Source of the DNA: an uncultured Rikenella sp.
GTDB taxonomy: Bacteria; Bacteroidota; Bacteroidia; Bacteroidales; Rikenellaceae
DNA length: 36,788 nt
Reading direction: 5' to 3'
Assembly: GCF_947628055.1 (NCBI RefSeq)
Contig: NZ_CANQYJ010000010.1
Span: 1 to 36,788, forward strand
Shown in pieces: positions 31,714-36,788 of the stretch (the stretch's first letter is position 1; each line of letters begins with the position of its first letter). A program made the position numbers and the translations under genes. The notes under the pieces are model-generated. The model was not told where the DNA came from, ran no database searches, and worked only from the letters and a program-made list of their open reading frames with translations.

Positions 31714-32860
31714 AGAGGTTCATTACACGCAGTTCGGAGAACGGGCGACCGTTGTTCTTTCGTCCGCGTATCGTGTAGCGATAGCCAAACAGCCCCGAGC
31801 CGTCACCGCAGAAAAGCGAGTGCGCGTAAGCCAGTTTCTCCGACGGCGTGTAGGTCAGGTAGTGTTTCCTGTAATACTCCCACCCGTGGCGCTCTGCATC
31901 CAGCAGCAGCCGCGTAGAGAGACGGCCCAGATGATTGCAGAATGTACGGTAGGCAGCCGGGATCAGGTTAAATTCATTCATGGCCGGCACGTATGTCTCA
32001 TTGTAGAGTGCCTGCAAATGTTCCTTTTGCGGCCCGTCGATATTCATATAGGCGGCGAACATCACCGCCTGATGGATGTCGAACTTGTAAATCTCGCCCG
32101 TATCCGTATCCACAAGGGGGTGTTTGCCGACGATCTGCCGGTTGTTGTTGCCGAGCTTGCCGGAGATGATCCACCGCCGCTGCTCTTCGACCTCGGCCGG
32201 GAATCCCGTCAGTTTTTTACGGAGGCTGGCTCCGGTCGAGACCCGGAGGTTCGACAGCCGCAGCTCCGAGAGGATCGCGGCGCAGGCGTCGTAGAAGTCG
32301 CCGATGGTCGTCACCCCGAAGTCTGCCGTTCTTCCGCCCTGGACTGTGCGAGTAATCAGCCGGCACCAGGCCAGCGCGCGGGCATAATCCCGGCACATGG
32401 CCAATTCAATCTGAAAGCCGCTCTGCGTCTGAATCCACCGCGTGTCGGCGTTGTCCTCCAACTCGGCCGTAGCCGCTGTCAGCGCACTCCGCAATGCCGT
32501 GCGCCGCTCCCGACTGGCGGCAAGGTTCCGATCTTCGACGAACGCCTCCAGCTCTTCTCGGGTCGGCAGCAGCGACCGATACCGGGCCGGTGCCCGGTCG
32601 GGAATCCGGTCGTAATCGTAATAGTACTGACCGCCCTTGCGTCCCCACCGCCACGACTTGCCGGTATCGCCGAGCAGAAAATCCCCGCCTTCGGCCACTT
32701 TCCGCCACGACGCAGGCAAAGATTGCTTGTAGGCATAGCGGCATTTTTGCGCCAAATAACTTTCCGCCACCCCGCAACATTCCACGACAAGGCGCTGTGA
32801 CACCCAAAGGGTCGCCCCCTCGGAGGTCGCACGGATCAGTATGTCGTTTGGCAGTATCAT
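31652..32860 (-). pseudogene. Mu-like phage transposase, truncated in the catalytic domain
   Basis: The 402-residue frame looks like the DNA-binding and first catalytic part of a Bacteroidota Mu-type transposase. The likely first acidic catalytic residue is D353 in FCGDGSGLF, followed by VMNLYAILVS, after which the family normally continues through the rest of the DDE core and a C-terminal domain. Here the frame instead runs about 14 codons into the baseplate gene in the wrong frame and stops. The second Asp, the Glu and the C-terminal activator-binding part are lost, so the enzyme cannot be catalytic. Family identification is from motif pattern and phage context. Confidence 0.68.
31691..31702. 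repeat. 12-bp palindrome at the deletion junction
   Basis: GTCAGCGCTGAC is a perfect palindrome located where the transposase frame stops resembling its family and the baseplate frame begins. Confidence 0.6.
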
Positions 32861-32874
32861 GGCGTTTGTATCGT

Positions 32875-32940
32875 TGTTCCCGCCCCGGTCGCGATCCGGG
32901 ATGCCAGCCGTCAGCTGTCCGCGGGATTTCGCTAACTTTG
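32875..32940 (+). repeat. three-way-junction repeat, copy a, with -7 motif
   Basis: Outer stem TCCCGC/GCGGGA (32878-32883 with 32921-32926), inner stem CCCGG/CCGGG (32884-32888, 32896-32900) and inner stem CAGC/GCTG (32905-32908, 32914-32917). TAACTTTG at 32933-32940 is a -7 promoter motif 28 bases before the next ATG. Confidence 0.75.
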
Positions 32941-32968
32941 TCGTGTTAAACCTTTAAAAATTAGCGCT

Positions 32969-33301
32969 ATGAAAATGGTAACCAATCATTTCACCAATGT
33001 TATCCGGAAGAGTTTCGTTTCGGACTACATTGATATTTTGAATTCTTTCCGCAAGTGTTTTCCTGCGTTTTCCTATGAAATAACCGACAATATGCCTGTT
33101 TCAGACAAAGAACTACCCGCCGGAATGTTTAAAGAAGAGGAATATCGACGGTTATACGTATCTGCGTCGATTTGCGATCCTGCTCCGTTCGTTGTTTGCG
33201 AAACTGAGCGGGCCTATCATACAATGTGTCTTTCAAATCCTCTTTCTCCTGTTCTAAAAGGAGGGTTTTTCCAAGAATTGGAAGACACCCGAGAGAAATA
33301 A
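32969..33301 (+). CDS. small phage early-region protein, plus strand
   Basis: The 110-residue product is not recognised (start MKMVTNHFTNVIRKSF). It follows repeat copy a and its -7 motif at the expected distance, in the direction opposite to the phage transposase, which suggests independent expression in the lysogen (a moron-type gene). Its 3' half overlaps a minus-strand frame, and both may not be real. Confidence 0.55.
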   Translation: MKMVTNHFTNVIRKSFVSDYIDILNSFRKCFPAFSYEITDNMPVSDKELPAGMFKEEEYRRLYVSASICDPAPFVVCETERAYHTMCLSNPLSPVLKGGFFQELEDTREK

Positions 33302-33407
33302 GTTCGTCTATAATTTTTTCAACAGGCCTCGGTTCTTTTCGAGCTTTAATCGCACGAATCACATTCTCAATCCTTGCAAGAATTGCATATTGAGTTTTTG
33401 TATTCAT
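33129..33407 (-). CDS. possible small phage protein, minus strand
   Basis: A 92-residue frame starts MNTKTQYAILARIENVIRAI and is helical and basic in its first 65 residues. The last 30 residues are antisense to the plus-strand gene and less convincing. It follows the usual direction of phage early genes. Confidence 0.4.
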   Translation of the reverse strand: MNTKTQYAILARIENVIRAIKARKEPRPVEKIIDELISLGCLPILGKTLLLEQEKEDLKDTLYDRPAQFRKQRTEQDRKSTQIRITVDIPLL

Positions 33408-33424
33408 AGTCTGACGTTTTTAGT

Positions 33425-33480
33425 GTTGTTCTCGTTCCGGAATGCCAGCCGTCGGCTGTCCGCGGGATTTTGGTTAATTG
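33425..33480 (+). repeat. three-way-junction repeat, copy b (degenerate)
   Basis: It shares GTTGTTC, CAGC/GCTG and GCGGGATT with the other copies, but the first inner stem is collapsed to CCGG and the -7 motif is lost (TTAATTGGGG). Confidence 0.65.
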
Positions 33481-33498
33481 GGGGAGGGGCAAATCCGC

Positions 33499-33660
33499 TT
33501 AATCGCGCATATTTTTTGATTCTCCGAGGACTTCTTCCAGCACCTGATGTATCTGTACTTTAACCGCTTCGATGTTCTTTTTTTGCTCTTCTTCAAGAAC
33601 TTCTCGCACAATCGGGGCAAGAAGTTTTTTTATCCACAAGCGAATCATAGACGTAAGCAT
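33499..33660 (-). CDS. 53-residue phage early protein
   Basis: An ATG at 33660 opens 53 codons to a TAA at 33501-33499. The product begins MLTSMIRLWIKKLLAPIV and continues as an amphipathic, Glu/Lys-rich helix (VLEEEQKKNIEAVKVQ; VLEEVLGESK), like a short coiled coil. An alternative start is the ATG at 33648. Function unknown. Confidence 0.5.
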   Translation of the reverse strand: MLTSMIRLWIKKLLAPIVREVLEEEQKKNIEAVKVQIHQVLEEVLGESKNMRD

Positions 33661-33675
33661 TCGTTTTTTGTTTGT

Positions 33676-33737
33676 TGTTCCCGTGCCGGTATCGCTCCGG
33701 ATAACGCCTGCGCGTTCACGGGATTTCGCTAACTTTG
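33676..33737 (+). repeat. three-way-junction repeat, copy c, with -7 motif
   Basis: Outer stem TCCCGT/ACGGGA (33679-33684, 33718-33723), inner stems CCGG/CCGG (33686-33689, 33697-33700) and AACGC/GCGTT (33703-33707, 33712-33716). The stem bases differ from copy a yet still pair. TAACTTTG lies at 33730-33737, 25 bases before the next ATG. Confidence 0.75.
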
Positions 33738-33762
33738 TGTTTCAATCAAAATCGTTAGCGTT

Positions 33763-34197
33763 ATGGACTCTAAATACCTCCCGATCTTTCGTAAATTGCA
33801 GGAACTGACGCGGGATTCATACGACAAACAACTCTCCTTTCTCCAGCACACTCTTCTTGTATCGTCAAGCGTTCTATCCATTGTAATCTCCCTGCATACC
33901 TACCATGAAGCTCCGCTATACATCCGGGCGGTGTTTGCCACGTCAGTGATTCTATTGACACTGGGAGTCCTGTCAGGGTTAGCCGCTCTATATATGCACA
34001 CAAGGATTCCAGAACGAGGGCGTCAGTTATATATGTCGGAACATATAAGGTCAATGCGAGAAGGGACACCTCCGGCTCCGGCCGCCATCCGGAAAACAGG
34101 CTTACACAAAATCTGCGAAGTGTCGCTATATATCTCTTTACCATTGTCTGTGGTTCTGCTTGCTGTTTACACCGTCCTATCGGCTTTTGTCGGGTAA
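33763..34197 (+). CDS. small membrane protein, plus strand in phage early region
   Basis: The 144-residue product has three predicted membrane segments (about residues 28-45, 55-75 and 115-140) separated by a basic loop. It starts 25 bases after the -7 motif of repeat copy c. A lysogen-expressed membrane protein running against the early genes is typical of superinfection-exclusion genes, but that role is inference. Confidence 0.65.
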   Translation: MDSKYLPIFRKLQELTRDSYDKQLSFLQHTLLVSSSVLSIVISLHTYHEAPLYIRAVFATSVILLTLGVLSGLAALYMHTRIPERGRQLYMSEHIRSMREGTPPAPAAIRKTGLHKICEVSLYISLPLSVVLLAVYTVLSAFVG

Positions 34198-34206
34198 ATT
34201 TCTGTC

Positions 34207-34273
34207 GTTGTTCCCGCCCCGGTCGTGATCCGGGTGGCGGTCTTTCGCCGCTGCGGGATTTTGGTTAATTTTG
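34207..34273 (+). repeat. three-way-junction repeat, copy d, with -7 motif
   Basis: Outer stem TCCCGC/GCGGGA (34212-34217, 34253-34258), inner stems CCCGG/CCGGG (34218-34222, 34230-34234) and GGCG/CGCC (34236-34239, 34246-34249). TAATTTTG lies at 34266-34273, ahead of the 38-codon gene at 34311. Confidence 0.75.
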
Positions 34274-34310
34274 GGTGCCAAATCCTTTTATTAACCTAAA
34301 TACTATCATT

Positions 34311-34427
34311 ATGGATGAGCTCGATGTAGAAGACTTCCGTGTGTTGCTTCAGGAAATCAAAGACAATGGCGAGCGGACAAATTATTTGCTCGAACATATC
34401 TTGAATGCGTTGCAACAGAAACGTTAG
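34311..34427 (+). CDS. 38-residue protein, plus strand in phage early region
   Basis: ATG at 34311 opens a 38-codon frame (MDELDVEDFRVLLQEIKDNG ... LNALQQKR) ending in TAG. The product is one or two amphipathic helices. It follows repeat copy d with a -7 motif and its stop overlaps that of the convergent minus-strand gene by 4 nt, which supports it as a real small gene. Confidence 0.55.
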   Translation: MDELDVEDFRVLLQEIKDNGERTNYLLEHILNALQQKR

Positions 34428-34747
34428 AACGGGATATACTCCCCGATGACGTGACTGAATTTAGGACTTCCTTTCTTTCCGTACGTGGGTCTGACTTCAA
34501 CCGTCAGGCCCATATTTTCAGCCTCAAAAATGGCCTCGTGCAATTCTTTAGCAAGCCGATGAACAACCTTCGCCTGTTCCTTTTTGTCGAGCCTTATTTT
34601 GGGTCTTTTTTCTACCTCACCTGTGCACTCATTGCATACGCATACATCAGGATAGTTGCCCTCTCCGTATTCGACATGATTCAGTCTCCCATTTCGCAAG
34701 GCGACCACCGTGTCGCCCACTACAATTCGTTGAATGTTCTTTTCCAT
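34424..34747 (-). CDS. phage early protein of unknown function
   Basis: The 107-residue product has a beta-rich start (IVVGDTVVALRNGRLNHVEYG) with a CVCNEC cluster near residue 38 that could bind metal, followed by helices and a tail GKKGSPKFSHVIGEYIPF. It runs in the direction of the transposase. Family not recognised. Confidence 0.58.
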   Translation of the reverse strand: MEKNIQRIVVGDTVVALRNGRLNHVEYGEGNYPDVCVCNECTGEVEKRPKIRLDKKEQAKVVHRLAKELHEAIFEAENMGLTVEVRPTYGKKGSPKFSHVIGEYIPF

Positions 34748-34773
34748 ATCGTTTGTTTAGAATTAGAAAATCG

Positions 34774-34823
34774 TGTTCCCGCCCCGGTCGCGATCCGGGC
34801 GGCGGCCTTTCGCCGCTACGGGA
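34774..34823 (+). repeat. three-way-junction repeat, copy e
   Basis: Outer stem TCCCG/CGGGA (34777-34781, 34819-34823), inner stems CCCGG/CCGGG (34783-34787, 34795-34799) and GGCG/CGCC (34801-34804, 34811-34814). Unlike a, c and d it has no -7 motif; it lies in the leader of the minus-strand gene ending at 34424. Confidence 0.72.
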
Positions 34824-34840
34824 TGATGCCGGTCTTTGCT

Positions 34841-34946
34841 GACTGTCAGTCTTTTGCCGGAATGCCCCTTAACTCTTTCAGTGCAGCAGGGTTTAGCCAC
34901 CCGCAGAGCGTAAACCATCGGGGCACTCTGCGTTAGGATTCCGGCA
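34841..34946. other. structured non-coding segment with possible pseudoknot
   Basis: A 4-bp hairpin GACT/AGTC (34841-34851) precedes a closing 9-bp stem TGCCGGAAT/ATTCCGGCA (34855-34863, 34938-34946). Inside, GGTTTA (34890-34895) pairs with TAAACC (34911-34916), while GCAGAG (34903-34908), within that loop, pairs with CTCTGC (34926-34931) outside it. No gene overlaps it. Confidence 0.5.
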
Positions 34947-34997
34947 CCCACCCTTAGCCCGACAAGGCCAACGAATCACCGCCGCACCCCCTTACAT

Positions 34998-35378
34998 CTA
35001 TTCTTCCCACTCTACCGGAACGGTGGCGACATAGTCATCATAAGTTATCCCCGATGACTTCGCCGCATCTTTTGTCCTATATACTTTGTATTCAGCACAT
35101 ATTTTATCGTCAATAAATCGAAGATTCACCCACCCTTGCCGCTTCACAGGGGCCATGAACAGATCGTCGTCCGAAACTTCCGTGTAAGAGACATTGCCTG
35201 TCAGCGTACAAGTCTGCGGCACTTCTTCATCCGTACCGTACCTTATTAAAGCGATGACCGGATAATCCCCGGCTGCATCGAAACAGACAATTCGCGCAGG
35301 TCTGCCGTCCCGTGTTACCACCGCCGCCCCGGCTTTGGCAACTTCCAGATCGAAAGGTTTCAATTTCTTGGTTTCCAT
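34998..35378 (-). CDS. phage early protein of unknown function
   Basis: The 126-residue product is acidic, with a beta-rich first half (ARIVCFDAAGDYPVIALI; TCTLTGNVSYTEVSDDDLF) and a C-terminal end VPVEWEE. It lies 12 nt after the HTH gene in the same direction and is probably co-transcribed with it. Similar short proteins are common in early regions of Bacteroidota phages; function unknown. Confidence 0.6.
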   Translation of the reverse strand: METKKLKPFDLEVAKAGAAVVTRDGRPARIVCFDAAGDYPVIALIRYGTDEEVPQTCTLTGNVSYTEVSDDDLFMAPVKRQGWVNLRFIDDKICAEYKVYRTKDAAKSSGITYDDYVATVPVEWEE

Positions 35379-35390
35379 GGTCTATTGGTT

Positions 35391-35606
35391 TTAGTTGATT
35401 GATTTCGTTTGTTTGCGTTCCGCAATCAGTTCCTCAGCGGCACGTAGAACGCGTTCACTGACATCCTTTCCATTCAGAACCCGTGACACCCATACGCGAG
35501 AAACATCAGCCCGCATAGCGACCGTATTTATATCTCCCCGAAGCAGGTTTGTTCGGATATTGCGAACCCGTTTTATACGCCTCTTGTCTCTGATTGTTTT
35601 TTCCAT
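35391..35606 (-). CDS. small HTH protein, Ner/Cro-like position
   Basis: The 71-residue product is basic with a helix-turn-helix (about residues 30-55: AMRADVSRVWVSRVLNG). It is the first leftward gene opposite the phage repressor, the place of ner or cro in transposable and lambdoid phages, so it probably binds the shared operator and controls the early genes. A -7 motif and inverted repeats lie just upstream. Confidence 0.7.
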   Translation of the reverse strand: MEKTIRDKRRIKRVRNIRTNLLRGDINTVAMRADVSRVWVSRVLNGKDVSERVLRAAEELIAERKQTKSIN

Positions 35607-35607
35607 A

Positions 35608-35661
35608 CCTTTGTATAGGTTTACAAAGGCAAAGATAATACGTGTTTTGCGTAATGCAAAA
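35608..35661. promoter_or_regulatory. divergent promoter/operator region
   Basis: Between the HTH gene and the repressor lie CCTTTGT/ACAAAGG (35608-35614, 35623-35629) and TTTTGC/GCAAAA (35645-35650, 35656-35661), candidate operators. TATCTTTG on the minus strand (35637-35630) is the -7 motif of the HTH gene, 24 bases ahead of its ATG. Confidence 0.6.
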
Positions 35662-35693
35662 TAAAAGTACGTTTTTTACGAATTTATTCTATT

Positions 35694-36677
35694 GTGAAGA
35701 CAGAAACCGACAAAAGATTTATAGACTTTTCTGAAGACCTTAAAAAAGAGGGAATCATCTCTACCTATAAGGCCTTTTGCGAAAGCGTGTCTATATCACA
35801 GCAGGTCTACAATGACATAAAGGCTGGGCGCAGAAGCGTTACAATAGACATTGTTATAAATACGTGTAATACGTACAATGTAAGCGCGGACTACTTCCTT
35901 CTAAATCGAAATTTCTCAGATTCTAAAACTCCAAAATTCGTTAGGGTTTCAAACCCTAACGAAAACACTAACAAAAACCCTAACAAACCAAAACTCCAAA
36001 ATTCGTTAGGGTTTGTCGAGGGAGAGATTTTTAAAACGAAAACTCCAAAAAACGTTATCAATGAAAATGATAACAAACTTGATAACATTTTTGATAACAA
36101 ACGAAAACTCCAAAAAACGTTATCAATCACTCCCGCCACATACGACCTGCCGAAGCGGTCATTTGTCGAGGTGCCTGTAGTGGACATCGACGCGGCAGCG
36201 GGCGGCGGAGCCATCAACAGCGACTATACAGACGAAACCGACCAGCTCCGACTGCCTACATCCATCCTCCCCGATACCTCCTCCACACGTCGCTGTATCA
36301 ACGTAGCGGGCGAATCGATGGAGCCGACGCTGTTCGATGGCACGCACATCGTCATCCGTCTGCTGAATCGTGCAGAGTGGGCGCAGATACGCAGCGGGAG
36401 CGTGTACGTCGTAACCAATCGAGAAGGAGAGACCTTTATCAAGCGTGTGCGTAACAAGCTGCGTTTGCAGGGTGTCCTGGTACTGATCAGCGACAATCCG
36501 GATCAGCGCAGATACAAGCCTTTTGAAATGACTGAAGAAGAAATTTTCAACGTCTGGGCAGTGGAGTTAATGATCTCAGACAATATCCCGCCGTCGGATC
36601 GGGAAATAGACGATTTACGCGACCAGATCAGCGACTTGCGTATGTTGGTCGAGCGCCTTGTCGTGCGCGAAGACTGA
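35694..36677 (+). CDS. phage repressor with S24/LexA-like peptidase domain
   Basis: The 327-residue product has an N-terminal helix-turn-helix domain (about residues 15-72), a long Asn/Lys-rich linker (about 78-145) and a LexA-like S24 domain. The autocleavage bond is probably A169-G170 in AAAGGGA; the Ser/Lys pair is S208 in GESMEP and K250 in FIKRV. Such repressors keep the lysogenic state and self-cleave on RecA activation. The start is a GTG, as no ATG is available before the HTH. The linker DNA holds long direct and inverted repeats (see next entry). It is transcribed away from the early genes. Confidence 0.87.
   Translation: MKTETDKRFIDFSEDLKKEGIISTYKAFCESVSISQQVYNDIKAGRRSVTIDIVINTCNTYNVSADYFLLNRNFSDSKTPKFVRVSNPNENTNKNPNKPKLQNSLGFVEGEIFKTKTPKNVINENDNKLDNIFDNKRKLQKTLSITPATYDLPKRSFVEVPVVDIDAAAGGGAINSDYTDETDQLRLPTSILPDTSSTRRCINVAGESMEPTLFDGTHIVIRLLNRAEWAQIRSGSVYVVTNREGETFIKRVRNKLRLQGVLVLISDNPDQRRYKPFEMTEEEIFNVWAVELMISDNIPPSDREIDDLRDQISDLRMLVERLVVRED
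35925..36127. repeat. repeat array inside the repressor linker
   Basis: AAAACTCCAAAA occurs four times (35925, 35990, 36039, 36104). Two longer exact direct repeats include it: 25 bp (35925 and 35990) and 29 bp (36034 and 36099), each pair exactly 65 bases apart. Nested inverted repeats are CGTTAGGGTTT/AAACCCTAACG (35939-35949, 35951-35961) and several GTTATCA/TGATAAC pairs. Confidence 0.9.
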
Positions 36678-36739
36678 GGCGCCGGCGCTCGGAAAGGTGA
36701 GACCGGACACGGAGATGTCGTGCGGACGATAGAAGGTCG

Positions 36740-36747
36740 TATATTTG
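36740..36747 (+). promoter_or_regulatory. -7 promoter motif near window end
   Basis: TATATTTG matches TAnnTTTG, but a terminator-like hairpin begins only 10 bases later. Confidence 0.4.
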
Positions 36748-36757
36748 TGATGCAAGG

Positions 36758-36779
36758 ACGCGCGGCGCGCGTTTTTTTT
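36758..36779 (+). terminator. terminator-like hairpin at window end
   Basis: ACGCGC/GCGCGT (36758-36763, 36767-36772) with loop GGC is followed by eight T; a run of nine G then reaches the window edge. It could end the repressor transcript. Confidence 0.65.
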
Positions 36780-36788
36780 GGGGGGGGG

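Noticed and set aside
31673-32800. A 375-codon plus-strand frame opposite the transposase
   Set aside because: Arg/Gln/Val-rich antisense shadow; the minus-strand frame shows recognisable transposase motifs.
34841-34990. Cobalamin riboswitch on the minus strand
   Set aside because: Some GC-rich pairing resembled one, but the B12 box and conserved core are absent and no B12-related gene follows.
35925-36127. CRISPR array
   Set aside because: The repeats are in a coding frame, irregularly spaced (65, 49, 65) and have repeated rather than unique spacers; no cas genes are present.

Overview
The window reads as a Bacteroidales chromosome, most likely Alistipes-like (Rikenellaceae). The evidence is a GC-rich core with Bacteroidota-type -7 promoter motifs (TAnnTTTG) ahead of many genes, a DUF3822 protein, a tyrosine integrase of the Bacteroidota type and typical core proteins. 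The genus is an inference.

Layout. (1) 1-11,050, core chromosome: tRNA-Asp (cut by the window edge); a leftward trio of a membrane protein, DUF3822 and rsmD; a RecD-like helicase; rplS; then rightward surE, tag, a YbgC-type thioesterase, guaB, glutamate decarboxylase and an NlpE-like lipoprotein; then an OsmC-family gene whose 3' end is tandemly duplicated. (2) 11,170-11,525: two 120-bp tRNA-Gly-derived pseudo-tRNA repeats in front of an intact tRNA-Gly(GCC). (3) 11,649-about 27,600, a clearly more AT-rich integrative element that begins with a tyrosine recombinase just after the tRNA-Gly terminator. Its cargo is a six-gene operon (13,147-21,688) coding for a zinc-ribbon/SPFH/coiled-coil protein, a caspase/gingipain-like cysteine peptidase, a zinc-ribbon protein with one membrane helix, and three exported proteins. 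After that come a structured non-coding region, a small lipoprotein, an IS1595-type transposase overlapping a RhuM gene, and a radical SAM/SPASM cluster. The far attachment site was not found. (4) about 27,650-36,788, remnant of a transposable (Mu-like) prophage read mostly leftward: S24-type repressor, divergent small HTH gene, small early genes, a transposase cut off inside its catalytic domain and joined directly to the tail of a baseplate gene, a tail protein, a tail fibre and a terminal lipoprotein. The head and most tail genes are missing.

The strongest candidate for an undescribed system is the SPFH/caspase-like operon. Its genes overlap or lie within 6 nt of each other. Three of its products are predicted cytosolic or inner-membrane-facing proteins (two with zinc ribbons, one a protease with a visible His/Cys pair) and three go to the envelope, which suggests a membrane-stress or phage-sensing device with a proteolytic output. 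This is inference from domain content.

Secondary highlights are five copies of a three-way-junction repeat with compensatory base changes in the phage early region, most followed by a -7 promoter motif; two pairs of long direct repeats, each 65 bp apart and so frame-breaking if they recombine, inside the phage repressor gene; and the pseudo-tRNA repeats.
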